From contig CAIXGR010000077.1 of the NCBI GenBank assembly GCA_903919075.1, positions 1 to 64,000 on the forward strand: 64,000 nucleotides of DNA, read 5' to 3'. Below the pieces are notes generated by a model. That model made no database searches, had not been told where the DNA came from, and saw only the letters and a program-made list of their open reading frames with translations. This document shows positions 27,456 through 37,038 of this stretch, one piece after another. A program made the position numbers and the translations under genes. The stretch is from an uncultured Bacteroidota bacterium. GTDB taxonomy: Bacteria > Bacteroidota > Bacteroidia > Chitinophagales > LD1. Position 1 is the stretch's first letter. The number at the start of each line of letters is the position of its first letter.

Positions 27456-30400
27456 TTGTATTTTATTTACCGTGTGAAGTTGCCTGACAGCCCGCCTATT
27501 GCTTATGTTAAAACCGTGTTGAAAAAATACGGGCTGCCACTGCTATTCATTTTTTTAGGCTTGCAAGGGTGGGGGCAAAGCATATCAAATATTCATAGTA
27601 AGAACTTTTCTGTAGCCAGTGATACTCTTTTTCTGGATAGCATGAGCGTTGTGCCTGGAACACTAATCATAAGTGGGCCTGCTAATTCCGGCATGTTAGA
27701 CTCTTCATTTTATGTTATAGAACCATACCAATCTTTGCTTATCTGGAAAAAAAAACCTGCCGGTGATTCGGTAAAAATTTTTTTTCGCACTTACCCCTTT
27801 TCAGTTGCCGCGGCTACTTACCACAAAAGCTACGCATCATATTTAAAAGCCTCTGCTAATTCTATAGCACGGCCGTTTACTTATAACCCAGATGAAGCAC
27901 CCGGCAAACTGGTCGACTTTGGCAGCCTTGATTATAATGGTAGTTTTTCAAGAAGCATTTCATTCGGTAATAATCAAAGCGTAGCGCTTAACTCAATGTT
28001 TAACCTGCAGCTATCCGGTATGCTAACGCATGATATTGAAATTACAGCGGCCATTACCGATAACAACGTGCCCATACAACCCGAAGGCAACACGCAACAA
28101 TTACAGGAGTTCGATAAAATTTTTATTCAGATAAGAAAAGATCAACAGAAAGTTATTGTAGGCGATTTTGATTTGGCGAGCCCCGATGATTATTTTTTAA
28201 AATTCTCAAGAAAGTACCAAGGCTTATATTATTCGGGTGCGTTTAAAATTAAGCACTTGGGAGTTTTAAAAACGCAAGTGGCTGGTGGTATTGTGCGCGG
28301 TAAATTTTCAAGCAATGTATTGGCCGTTACCGAAGGCAACCAGGGGCCTTATACGCTTATAGGTGCCAGCGGCGAAACGGTTATTACTATTTTGGCAAAC
28401 AGCGAGCGTGTTTTTGTAAACGGCCAGCAAATGGAGCGCGGTGCAGATAGAGACTATGTAATTGATTACAATTTGGGGCAGGTAACCTTTACACCCAAAA
28501 GAATAGTATCACCCGATATGCGCGTGGTGGTTGAGTTTCAATATGCCAATAATGCTTACCAACGCTCGGTTGCTTTTTTAAGTACCGAACTGCAAACAAA
28601 AAAAGTAAATGTACATTTTAGTTTGTTTTCAGAACAGGATAGTAAGGGGCAAAATCTTCAACAAAGTCTTACCTCCGGTCAGCAGACTTTTCTTTCGCAA
28701 TTGGGCGATAGTATTCAAAAAGCCTTTTATCGCGGATACGATACCACAACTTTTGACCCAAACAGAATATTATACCAGTTAACCGATACAATAATTACCC
28801 CCTATCATTTCGATTCAATTTTTGTTTATTCAACCAATCCGGCTAATGCAAAATATGCAGTCAATTTTTCGTTTGTAGGTAACAATCAGGGCAATTATAT
28901 CCCTTCTACATCATCAGCAAATGGCAGGGTATACCAATGGGTTGAACCGGTTTTTGATACGGCGCATCATGTTTTTGTTCCACAAGGCTCATACGATCCG
29001 GTAATTTTTCTAACTACCCCGAAATATCAGCAAATGTATACGCTAGGTGCCGATTATCATATAAATAAATTTAATACTATTTCGGTTGAGGGTGCCATGA
29101 GCAATAACGATCAAAACATGTTTTCGAAAATAAATAACAATACCAATATTGGTTTTGGGGGCCATGTTGCTTATAAAGGAACAGCAATAACCGCTAATGA
29201 TAGTGCTAAGAAAAAAAATCAAAGCATTAATTACGATGTTAGTTACGACTTCATTCAGAATACATTCATGTCAATAGAGCGTTTTAGGAATGTTGAATTT
29301 GCCCGCGATTGGAATATTACACAAGCCGCGCAAACCTATAACCAGCACCTTATTTCTGGCAACGCTAGCTATTTATGGGCCGGTTTAGGCAGTCTTACTT
29401 TTCACGTAAAGTCGTTGCTTGAAGACACAGTATACCGGGGTATTGAAACAGGGTTAAACGGTAGTTTTTCGAAAAAGGCCTTCAGCGTTACATTTGCTAA
29501 TAGCTATCTTAATTCAAGTTCCGAAGGATTAAATACCAATTTTATTCGCCCCAAAGCAGATTTTTGGATTTCACCTAAAGCGCTTAAGAAGTGGAGAATA
29601 GGGGCAGGATATGACCATGAGATAAATATTTTTAAGTACAAAGGTGCCGATACATTATCATCGGTCAGCTATATATGGCAAAATTATAGTATGTATATTG
29701 CCAGCCCTGATTCGTCAAAAAGCAAATATCGATTCGAAGTTTTATTGCGTTACCAACAAAGGCCCGATAGTGCAACCGGAGGTTTCGGAAAGCCATATTA
29801 CGCCGCACAAACAATAAACTTTAAAGGCACCATAGGCAATTGGAAAAATCAAACCCTTAATTATACTCTAACATTCCGGCACGCAAAAAATGCTGACTCA
29901 ATTGCAGCATCAAGCCCCGAGCCGGAAAATTTTTATTTAGGCCGGGTTGATTACAATATTACTTTGCTTAAAGGAGTTATACACTCCACAACTTTATATG
30001 AATTAGGAACCGGTCGTGAACAACGAACACAGGTTACTTATCAGGTTTCGCCAACCAACCAGGGCGATTATATATGGGTAGATTTTAATCACAATGGGAT
30101 TAAAGAAATAAACGAATTTGTATTGTCGCCATACAAGACTGATACTTCATACGTGCAAATTTTTATTCCAACGCCCGAATATGTTTCCGTAAACACCAAC
30201 CAGTTTAATGAAGTGCTGAACATTAATCCGGCTGCCGTATGGAAAAACACAAAGGGAATTAGAAAAATTGTGAGTTTATTCAGTGCCTTTGCAAGCATTC
30301 AAATAAACAAAAAAACTTATGTTGAGCCTAATAAAAAAGTATACGAATATCTCAATCCCATTCCTTTAAAAAAGGAAGATACCTCAATTGTTGCCACAAC

Positions 30401-31073
30401 AATATCAAGCCGGAATTCATTATACTTTAACCGGCTGGGGCCAAAATTCGGAATGCAGTTTGATTATAATTATATACGAGCCCGAAACTACCTAACCGGT
30501 GGCTTTGAAAACAACCTTTCGGAAATTAAGGATGTTATTTTAAGGTGGAATGTAGTAAAGGCATTTAATACCCAAACCACTTATACTAACGGTTTAAAAG
30601 CGAACGAATCTGCCTTTTACGCGGGATTAAAATACAGGTTTACTTATAATGAAATTAATACCGACTTAAGTTATCAGTTCAAAACATTTTTGCGACTTGA
30701 TATAAAATACGATTTTGCAATGAAAATAAACCCGACTGATACCGTAGGAAATCAAACCGCACAAATCAATACATTTACGCTGGAGGCACGATACAACCGG
30801 CAAAAGAAAAGCACAATTAATTCCAGTATTGCCTATTCTACTATTAAGTATAACGACAAAAATTATCCTAACGAGCAGCTTCAATATGCCATGCTGAATG
30901 GTTTACAGAATGGCAATAATTTAGTGTGGTCAATAAGCTTTTCCCAAAATCTAATTAATAACCTTCAGCTAACAGTAAGTTATGATGGGCGTATGACAGG
31001 CTTTGAACCTTCGGATAAAAGTACTATGAAACCAATCCACACAGGTAGGGCTGAGTTGAGAGCACTTTTTTGA
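27456..31073 (+). CDS. Giant outer-membrane beta-barrel protein, SprA-like repeats
   Basis: The 1205-residue protein has an N-terminal signal (LPLLFIFLGLQGWGQ). Start candidates are TTG at 27456 and GTG at 27474. Residues about 170-375 resemble segments of the T9SS translocon SprA: FIQIRKDQQKVIVGDFDLAS, GPYTLIGASGETVITILANS, ERVFVNGQQMERGADRDYVI and then DYNLGQVTFTPKRIV. The remainder consists of amphipathic strands rich in Tyr, Asn and Thr, consistent with a large outer-membrane barrel. At about half the size of SprA it is not SprA itself. It follows tamB by 91 bp on the same strand. An envelope or secretion role is inferred; no specific function is known to me. Confidence 0.75.
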   Translation: MYFIYRVKLPDSPPIAYVKTVLKKYGLPLLFIFLGLQGWGQSISNIHSKNFSVASDTLFLDSMSVVPGTLIISGPANSGMLDSSFYVIEPYQSLLIWKKKPAGDSVKIFFRTYPFSVAAATYHKSYASYLKASANSIARPFTYNPDEAPGKLVDFGSLDYNGSFSRSISFGNNQSVALNSMFNLQLSGMLTHDIEITAAITDNNVPIQPEGNTQQLQEFDKIFIQIRKDQQKVIVGDFDLASPDDYFLKFSRKYQGLYYSGAFKIKHLGVLKTQVAGGIVRGKFSSNVLAVTEGNQGPYTLIGASGETVITILANSERVFVNGQQMERGADRDYVIDYNLGQVTFTPKRIVSPDMRVVVEFQYANNAYQRSVAFLSTELQTKKVNVHFSLFSEQDSKGQNLQQSLTSGQQTFLSQLGDSIQKAFYRGYDTTTFDPNRILYQLTDTIITPYHFDSIFVYSTNPANAKYAVNFSFVGNNQGNYIPSTSSANGRVYQWVEPVFDTAHHVFVPQGSYDPVIFLTTPKYQQMYTLGADYHINKFNTISVEGAMSNNDQNMFSKINNNTNIGFGGHVAYKGTAITANDSAKKKNQSINYDVSYDFIQNTFMSIERFRNVEFARDWNITQAAQTYNQHLISGNASYLWAGLGSLTFHVKSLLEDTVYRGIETGLNGSFSKKAFSVTFANSYLNSSSEGLNTNFIRPKADFWISPKALKKWRIGAGYDHEINIFKYKGADTLSSVSYIWQNYSMYIASPDSSKSKYRFEVLLRYQQRPDSATGGFGKPYYAAQTINFKGTIGNWKNQTLNYTLTFRHAKNADSIAASSPEPENFYLGRVDYNITLLKGVIHSTTLYELGTGREQRTQVTYQVSPTNQGDYIWVDFNHNGIKEINEFVLSPYKTDTSYVQIFIPTPEYVSVNTNQFNEVLNINPAAVWKNTKGIRKIVSLFSAFASIQINKKTYVEPNKKVYEYLNPIPLKKEDTSIVATTISSRNSLYFNRLGPKFGMQFDYNYIRARNYLTGGFENNLSEIKDVILRWNVVKAFNTQTTYTNGLKANESAFYAGLKYRFTYNEINTDLSYQFKTFLRLDIKYDFAMKINPTDTVGNQTAQINTFTLEARYNRQKKSTINSSIAYSTIKYNDKNYPNEQLQYAMLNGLQNGNNLVWSISFSQNLINNLQLTVSYDGRMTGFEPSDKSTMKPIHTGRAELRALF

Positions 31074-31222
31074 ATTACTAAATTGAACATGGAATTGCTG
31101 ATTTTAACTCATTTATTCATAAATCTTCAAAACTTAATACATTAAATTTTTGAAAGCAGAGGAGAGTTACGTTATAATTGTAGTATTAAAATGTTTTAAT
31201 CATTACTTTAAACATTAATAGA

Positions 31223-31981
31223 ATGAAAACAATAATCTTTCTTGCGTTTGCACTTTTAAGCAGTGCTGTTATGTTTGCCCAAGGCCCGCCACCCGATAGC
31301 GCGAAAATGACTAAATATCAAAAGCTTGCTGAAACAGCGAAGAAGTTACCAGATATGATTGTAGGCAAAGCCGATACCGGCCCCGATAGCAGCATGTATT
31401 TTTTTAAAAATGATTATTTGCAAATGACAGTAACCCCTATGTGGCAAGAAAAAGGAACACAAACAGGGAACGATTTAAAACTTAATAAAATAAACGAAGA
31501 GCCTTTTGATGAAACTTTTCCACTAGGAGAGAAGAAGCTTGCTAATGGATTAATAATTACAATGGCTAATATTAAAAAGCCGGTTGAAGATAAAAAGCAA
31601 ATGGTAATTGGCCAGGTTAAAACACACTTGGCTGCATTGTATAAACAAAGTGGAAAAATTGCCAGTTCAGATGAAATAGCCGCACAGGCAACTTCGCAAA
31701 TAAGCGGGCCTGAACCTTTTACTACTGACCAGGGTAAACAGGGCGAGTTGTATTTAATTAATGATTTTCAGCCGCAGCAAACTGGTTTTTGTGTAGCATT
31801 ATTTCTACCAGGCACCAAGCCCGGAACAAGCTATTTTGTTCAGTTTAATTATTACAAATTTATATACGACACAAATTTGCCGGATGATCTTTCAGATTTA
31901 AAGGTATTTCAGTTTCCAGATGACCAATCTACTTATGTGAATTTTAGCAATAAGTTTTTAAAAACGTTTAAAACACCTTAG
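31223..31981 (+). CDS. Secreted protein of unknown function
   Basis: The 252-residue protein starts with a clear signal peptide (MKTIIFLAFALLSSAVMFAQ, cleaved near GPPP). The mature part is soluble and mixed alpha/beta, with KLAETAKKLPDMIVGKADTG, LQMTVTPMWQEKGTQTGNDL and VALFLPGTKPGTSYFVQFNY. There are no cysteines forming a lipobox and no catalytic motif that I recognise. It has its own spacer of about 150 bp upstream, so it is probably a single-gene unit. It converges with the collagen-like gene. Confidence 0.7.
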   Translation: MKTIIFLAFALLSSAVMFAQGPPPDSAKMTKYQKLAETAKKLPDMIVGKADTGPDSSMYFFKNDYLQMTVTPMWQEKGTQTGNDLKLNKINEEPFDETFPLGEKKLANGLIITMANIKKPVEDKKQMVIGQVKTHLAALYKQSGKIASSDEIAAQATSQISGPEPFTTDQGKQGELYLINDFQPQQTGFCVALFLPGTKPGTSYFVQFNYYKFIYDTNLPDDLSDLKVFQFPDDQSTYVNFSNKFLKTFKTP

Positions 31982-32016
31982 CCCTTTTAAGTTTAGGTTT
32001 TCAGCTTTCTAAAAAA

Positions 32017-33069
32017 TTAATATCTGCGAACAGCACGAACGTGAAAGGCGTAGCCTTTACTACCCCAACTAGTTCCGCCATCATAAAAACTCATACCCCA
32101 GGCTTGGTAATTATCCATTTCGGTGGATGTCCAATAGTAGCCGGGGTGGCCGTTAACGCCTGACTGAAAACAATTAGTATCGCCTAAAACCTGGTTCACA
32201 ATCATATCTGCATTATAGCATTGTTGCAACTCCCACACAGCAGGCAAATACCAATCGTTATACCCGCCACCGGTATAATTATGACAAAATAATGCAGCGC
32301 TGGTAATATGTCCCGGCTGTGCAACTATTGCATCAGTATTTGCAGCCCCGGTTCTTGGGTTTTGTGCGGTAACCCCTATTTGTATTGTACTATCGTTACT
32401 CCAAACCGAAGAAGTGCTTAAATCGGTTAAAGATGCCACCAAGCCATGTTCATTACCACTGGTATCTTTCCAAACCGATACAACTATACCACCGGCATAA
32501 AGCTGGCCAATATAATGTTGGAAGCCAGGCCCTGAAGCCCCGGTAGCGCCTTGTAGGCCTATGGGCCCTGTGTTACCTGTTATTCCGGTTGCCCCGGCCA
32601 TACCCGTTGGCCCGGTATCACCGGTCGCTCCAGTCGGCCCTGTTATGCCTTGTTCGCCCGTTGCCCCTGTTGGCCCAGCAATATTATTGCCCGAAAAAAG
32701 TGAATAAGGAACACTTAATAATTGCGAAGTTCCCATATCTACATAATCGTTGCTACCTGTGGTATCCAATTGAACTCGTAAAAATTTAGGGCCAGTCGAC
32801 CAATCAACCACATTAAGATTATTCACCGAACCTATTTGTGCATTAACCAAGCCAAACTGATTGGCGGTAACATTTTGTATTTCGGTAAAAGCCTGTGTGC
32901 CTGTTGCAGAATCATTATGGATAATGAAACGAAGCGATACAGTGCCATTACTAACCGGTTGCCCGCTAGCGTTGTGCACTACTGCTTGGTAATTTAATTG
33001 TTGCGGCGCTTGGGCCATAGCTAAGTTGGCAAGTAGAATAGCTATGAATAGGGTATATATCTTACTCAT
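32017..33069 (-). CDS. Secreted collagen-like repeat protein with DUF1566 domain
   Basis: A signal peptide ([15 protein letters not shown]) precedes an N-terminal beta domain ([20 protein letters not shown]) of the kind found on Bacteroidota surface proteins. Residues about 131-178 are a collagen-like Gly-X-Y tract of about 16 triplets (GPTGATG, GITGPTG, GPIGLQG and similar). The C-terminal part (about 180-350) is a DUF1566/Lcl-like domain, with [30 protein letters not shown] and [10 protein letters not shown]. It is extracellular, with trimerisation by the collagen stretch a plausible inference. There is no T9SS tail. Confidence 0.85.
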   Translation of the reverse strand: MSKIYTLFIAILLANLAMAQAPQQLNYQAVVHNASGQPVSNGTVSLRFIIHNDSATGTQAFTEIQNVTANQFGLVNAQIGSVNNLNVVDWSTGPKFLRVQLDTTGSNDYVDMGTSQLLSVPYSLFSGNNIAGPTGATGEQGITGPTGATGDTGPTGMAGATGITGNTGPIGLQGATGASGPGFQHYIGQLYAGGIVVSVWKDTSGNEHGLVASLTDLSTSSVWSNDSTIQIGVTAQNPRTGAANTDAIVAQPGHITSAALFCHNYTGGGYNDWYLPAVWELQQCYNADMIVNQVLGDTNCFQSGVNGHPGYYWTSTEMDNYQAWGMSFYDGGTSWGSKGYAFHVRAVRRY

Positions 33070-33160
33070 GGTTAGTGAAGTAATTACTGAATTTGAAGTA
33101 AAAATTAAACATTTAATTTAAAATGCCAGATGTTGTTATGAAGTTGCGCCAGGGTTAATG

Positions 33161-36100
33161 CTACAGCTTCACCAATTTGCGCGTTACAACTGTAGTTCCC
33201 GAAACAATTCTTAGCAAATAAATACCGTTGGATAGATGGCATGGAATTTCAGAATGAAGTGTTTTTATTTCGCCTTTATATACTATTCTGGCGTTGTCAT
33301 CAAATATTTCAATCTGGCTGCCTAGCAGGCGGCTGCCAACCATTAGCTGCCAATTGCCATTAGAGAGTGGATTAGGGTACACAGAAATATTTTCTTCATC
33401 ATTAATATTTTCAATACCGGTATAAAGTACAGGGCTCGAAGTTGACCTGCAACCATTGGCATCGGTAACTTGAACGGTATAGCTGCCGGTTGTTTGGGCA
33501 ATGTAAGTATTTTGTGTTGCTCCGTCAATAGGGTTATTGTCAATATACCATTGCACGCCTATAGCATTATAGGCCGTAAGCGTATCTCCATTGCGCGAAA
33601 TACTGATGGGCAAAGCTTGAATAATAGCAATGCCTAAGTGATTGGATTCGGCAGTACAGCCATAGTAATCAGATACAGTAACATAATAATTACCTGCATC
33701 TTTTGCTGCAATACACTTCGTAGTTCCATTATTGTTATTCCAGTTGTACGAAATATAATCAACAGTTGTACAGATTCGGGAGCTATCGGAAGAGCATATC
33801 GTATCGTCGCTTGCAGTAATAGTTACTGTAGGTGTTTGGAAAGTTGTAATACCAAGATGGTTTGATTCGGCGGTGCAGCCATGGTTATCTGTAACGGTTA
33901 CATTATAGTTGCCCCCGCTTTTTACTTCAGTGCAGCGTGTGCTGCCTGCACTATTCCAATTGTAGGAAGCAAACCCGGCAGGTGCACATAATTTGGAACT
34001 ATCACCGGTACAAAACGCCAGGTGGTTGGCCGTAATATTTGCTGCCGGTGCCTGTGTTACGGTTATGCCAATGTTGTTGGATTGCGCTGTGCAACCGTAA
34101 TTGTTTGTTGCAATTAAATAGTAACTGCCGGTGGCTTTAGCTTCAATGCAAGTGGTAGTTGCAAAGTTGTTGTTCCAGGTATATGATGCAAAACCAGAAG
34201 GTGCACAAATATGCGCGCTATCGTTGGGGCAAAGTGTATCAGTGTTTGTGGTAATGGTTAGCACGGGCATTTGTATGGCCGTAATACCAATGTGGTTCGA
34301 TTCAACTGTGCAACCGTAGTTATCTGTAGCAGTTAAATAATAGCTACCGGCATTTTTTGTATAGATGCAACTGGACGTATTAAGTATGTTATGCCAGGCA
34401 TATGCAACATAACCTGAAGGTGCACAAATATGTGCGCTGTCGTTAGGGCAAAGTGAATCGGTATTTGCAGTAATGGTTATGGGCTGTGGTTGCGATACGG
34501 TAATATTAATATGGTTCGATTCGGCACTGCAACCATTGTTATCTGTAACAGTTAAATAATAGCTGCCCGAATTTTTTGTATCAATACAATTAGTTGTATT
34601 AATAAGGTTATGCCAACTGTATGTGGCAAAACCACCTGGAGCGCAAATGTGCGCGCTATCTGTACCACAAATGGTATCGGCGTTGGTGGTAATGGTTATT
34701 GCCGCCAGCTGCGTGGCTAAAATATTAATGTGGTTCGATTCGGCACTACAGCCGTTGTTATCGGTTACGGTTAAGTAATAGCTACCGGTATTTTTTATTT
34801 CTATGCAATTTGATGCATTTGAAATATTATGCCAGGTATAAGATGCGAAACCAGCGGGAGCACAAATTTGGGCGCTATCGTTAGCGCAAATTGTATTTAC
34901 ATTGCTGGTAATAGTTACTTGTGGTGCCTGTAAAACAGTAATGCCAATATTATTTGATTGAGCGGTACATCCGTTATTATCAGTTACAATCAGATAATAC
35001 GTACCGGTATCTTTAGCTGCCATACATTGTGTGTTGGAATGGTTACTCCAATTATATAAAGCAAAACCCGAAGGCGCACAAATATTAACGCTATCGTTGC
35101 TGCAAATGGTTGTGGTATTGGCCGATATAGTAGGAGGGCTTGGATGGCAAAGTTGCCCACAGGCAAACCCACCGTAGCACGATGGGTTTAGCACATATCT
35201 CCATATGTCGTTACAATAGCCGCTACTGTTGCGTCCGCCAAACAACCAAAGATTACTGTTTTTATCGGTAAAACTACAAGAGCCAAAGCGGCCCGATGGG
35301 TAGTTTTGGGCGCTCGACATACCTTGGGTGCCAAAGCTACCGGCTGCCGCACCTTCACTTACTTCCATCCATTCTTGTTGGTTGGGTAAAAATCCCCAGA
35401 AATTATTTTGTATATTTCTATTGAACGTACCATAATAACCACCATAGTTAAGAATAAGGTCGTCGCATACTTTCCACACTGCCCTGTTTTCGTAACGGCC
35501 GCTTTCTTCATTGTCGGTATCCGGTACACAATTTACCGAAGCTACATTAACAGTGTCGTTTTGAGGGTTGCCTTTTATTAAAGTCCATTCCAACGACATG
35601 GGGTTGAATTTCCAAACGTCGTTATAGTAATAATTATTATTAGAATTAAAATTTCTGCTTTGTCCCCCAACCAGCCAAAACTGGCCCATACTGTCCTGCC
35701 AATGAAAATTACATTCTCGGGATGACGGATAATAATTCGGTGAAGGCACCCCCACCGGTCCGTATACTCCCATACTTCTACCGGTATCACTACCGCTCAT
35801 CCAGGCCCATTGGTTTAAGTTTATATCATATTTCCACATGTCGTTGTAATCACCCGGATACTGAAACCCCATAGAATCTATAGCGCCATACCCGCCAAAC
35901 ATCCACAAATTGCCAGCGTTATCTACCCAAGATGCATTTCCTTCCTGCCTTACCCCCGGCGAATTTGAAGGGCTTGTTATTCCTTTAGTTCCATAAACAG
36001 GAAAAATGTATGGAAAATTCTGCCCTCCATTCATAAAGGCCCATTGATTACTAACAGGGTCGTATTGCCAAAGGTTATTGCTACTGCTTAAAAGGCCACC

Positions 36101-36553
36101 ACGGCCGCCGTACATCCATAAATGATTTTTTTTATCGGTCCAGGTACACATGCCATACCCAAGGCTACCCGGGCTATTGTTTACATTGTAAACACCGGGA
36201 GCAGCAGCAAAAACTGCTGGCGAATTACTGGTATCAGGGCCCTTCATCCAGGTCCACATCATTAGCACCGGATTAAATTTCCATAAATTGGCCATGGTAT
36301 TGCCATTAAAACCATAAAAGCTGGTGTCGGGTGCGGCGCCGCCATATACCCATAAATTACCTGCTGTGTCTGTCCAAAAGCCTGCTGCGTAAAGGCCCGG
36401 CGGTTTGTTAGTAGGCGAAGTAACACCCATCGCTCCAAAATTGCCGAAGCTATCATAGGTGCTATCCCCTTTCATCCATGTCCATTCACCGGCCTGGCTA
36501 TATGCCTGCAAGTAGAAGAAAAGTAGAAACAGAAAAGAGGAAAGAATTTTCAT
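33161..36553 (-). CDS. T9SS-secreted kelch protein with seven Cys-rich Ig-like repeats
   Basis: The 1130-residue secreted protein has a signal peptide (MKILSSFLFLLFFYLQAYSQ). Residues about 20-455 contain kelch-like propeller repeats (WTDTAGNLWVYGG, WVDNAGNLWMFGG, FTDKNSNLWLFGG). Next come seven tandem units of about 72 residues with four cysteines each, of the pattern TICxxDSxxICAPxGFxxYxW and then VTDNNGCTAxSNxIxI. An eighth, different Ig-like domain follows (VQWYIDNNPIDGATQNTYIA). The C-terminal about 75 residues form a type A T9SS sorting domain (ISVYPNPLSNGNWQLMV, ending TRKLVKL). It is predicted to be displayed or released outside the cell, with an adhesive or sugar-binding role unproven. 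Confidence 0.9.
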   Translation of the reverse strand: MKILSSFLFLLFFYLQAYSQAGEWTWMKGDSTYDSFGNFGAMGVTSPTNKPPGLYAAGFWTDTAGNLWVYGGAAPDTSFYGFNGNTMANLWKFNPVLMMWTWMKGPDTSNSPAVFAAAPGVYNVNNSPGSLGYGMCTWTDKKNHLWMYGGRGGLLSSSNNLWQYDPVSNQWAFMNGGQNFPYIFPVYGTKGITSPSNSPGVRQEGNASWVDNAGNLWMFGGYGAIDSMGFQYPGDYNDMWKYDINLNQWAWMSGSDTGRSMGVYGPVGVPSPNYYPSSRECNFHWQDSMGQFWLVGGQSRNFNSNNNYYYNDVWKFNPMSLEWTLIKGNPQNDTVNVASVNCVPDTDNEESGRYENRAVWKVCDDLILNYGGYYGTFNRNIQNNFWGFLPNQQEWMEVSEGAAAGSFGTQGMSSAQNYPSGRFGSCSFTDKNSNLWLFGGRNSSGYCNDIWRYVLNPSCYGGFACGQLCHPSPPTISANTTTICSNDSVNICAPSGFALYNWSNHSNTQCMAAKDTGTYYLIVTDNNGCTAQSNNIGITVLQAPQVTITSNVNTICANDSAQICAPAGFASYTWHNISNASNCIEIKNTGSYYLTVTDNNGCSAESNHINILATQLAAITITTNADTICGTDSAHICAPGGFATYSWHNLINTTNCIDTKNSGSYYLTVTDNNGCSAESNHINITVSQPQPITITANTDSLCPNDSAHICAPSGYVAYAWHNILNTSSCIYTKNAGSYYLTATDNYGCTVESNHIGITAIQMPVLTITTNTDTLCPNDSAHICAPSGFASYTWNNNFATTTCIEAKATGSYYLIATNNYGCTAQSNNIGITVTQAPAANITANHLAFCTGDSSKLCAPAGFASYNWNSAGSTRCTEVKSGGNYNVTVTDNHGCTAESNHLGITTFQTPTVTITASDDTICSSDSSRICTTVDYISYNWNNNNGTTKCIAAKDAGNYYVTVSDYYGCTAESNHLGIAIIQALPISISRNGDTLTAYNAIGVQWYIDNNPIDGATQNTYIAQTTGSYTVQVTDANGCRSTSSPVLYTGIENINDEENISVYPNPLSNGNWQLMVGSRLLGSQIEIFDDNARIVYKGEIKTLHSEIPCHLSNGIYLLRIVSGTTVVTRKLVKL
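33608..35120 (-). repeat. Seven ~216-bp coding tandem repeats
   Basis: This is the part of the kelch/T9SS gene encoding the seven Cys-rich units. The units keep the same length (about 72 codons) and the Cys spacing but have diverged. The central units, with PNDSAHICAPSG, are closest to each other, which suggests duplication from the centre. Confidence 0.75.
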
Positions 36554-36825
36554 TTCTTAAATATACAGTCTTTTCAAATTTTCAAAGTTTTAAGTTGAAA
36601 ACTTTAAGTTGAAGCTTTGGTATGGGCAAAGCAATGCCAATGTGTGGGTGCTATAGCAAGTGTCGGGAACTTAATTGAATATGAGTTGCAGATTTGGGAT
36701 TTTGCGTTGCAGATGTTATAAATGAAAAGCACGGTTTTAAATTACTCCAGACTATTATATTTTTGCTTCATCAATGGTATCGGTAAAGGTAATAATCAGT
36801 CTATTTGATGCTTTCATCTGCTAAA

Positions 36826-36905
36826 TCCCCCTCACCCCCGTTAATTTTGCCAAAAGTGTTTAAATGTTGAAAATTTCCCCTCCAACTACCTTGCAAGGGG
36901 GGTGA
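36826..36905. repeat. REP-like palindromic repeat (copy 3) upstream of gyrA
   Basis: CCCCCTCACCCCCGTTAAT and, about 45 bp on, CCCCTCCAACTACCTTG followed by CAAGGGGGGTG form a G/C-rich repeat like the others in this window. The right half overlaps the predicted -33 element of the gyrA promoter. The remainder of the 485-bp gap before gyrA (36554-36825) holds only short A/T-rich repeats of TTTTCAAA and TTTAAGTTGAA, and no gene that I can support. Confidence 0.5.
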
Positions 36906-36921
36906 CGAAACACTATATTTG
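36891..36921 (+). promoter_or_regulatory. Predicted gyrA promoter (Bacteroidota type)
   Basis: TTG (36891-36893) and TATATTTG (36914-36921) are separated by 20 bp, a full match to the Bacteroidota -33/-7 pattern. The implied transcript start near 36928 gives a leader of about 110 nt that contains the 8-bp repeats before gyrA. Confidence 0.6.
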
Positions 36922-36997
36922 AGCGCTTAAAAGCAAGATAAATCAATAATTACACTTGAAGGGACCTTGAAATGTTAAAATCCTAAGCAGGATTAAC

Positions 36998-37029
36998 CTT
37001 AACACTTTAACACCTTCGCACTTTAACAC
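36998..37029 (+). repeat. Tandem 8-bp repeat before gyrA
   Basis: The octamers CTTAACAC, TTTAACAC, CTTCGCAC and TTTAACAC run head to tail and end 9 bp before the gyrA ATG. They share the unit of the array before hpd (4268-4291). Confidence 0.8.
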
Positions 37030-37038
37030 GTTTAAAAA

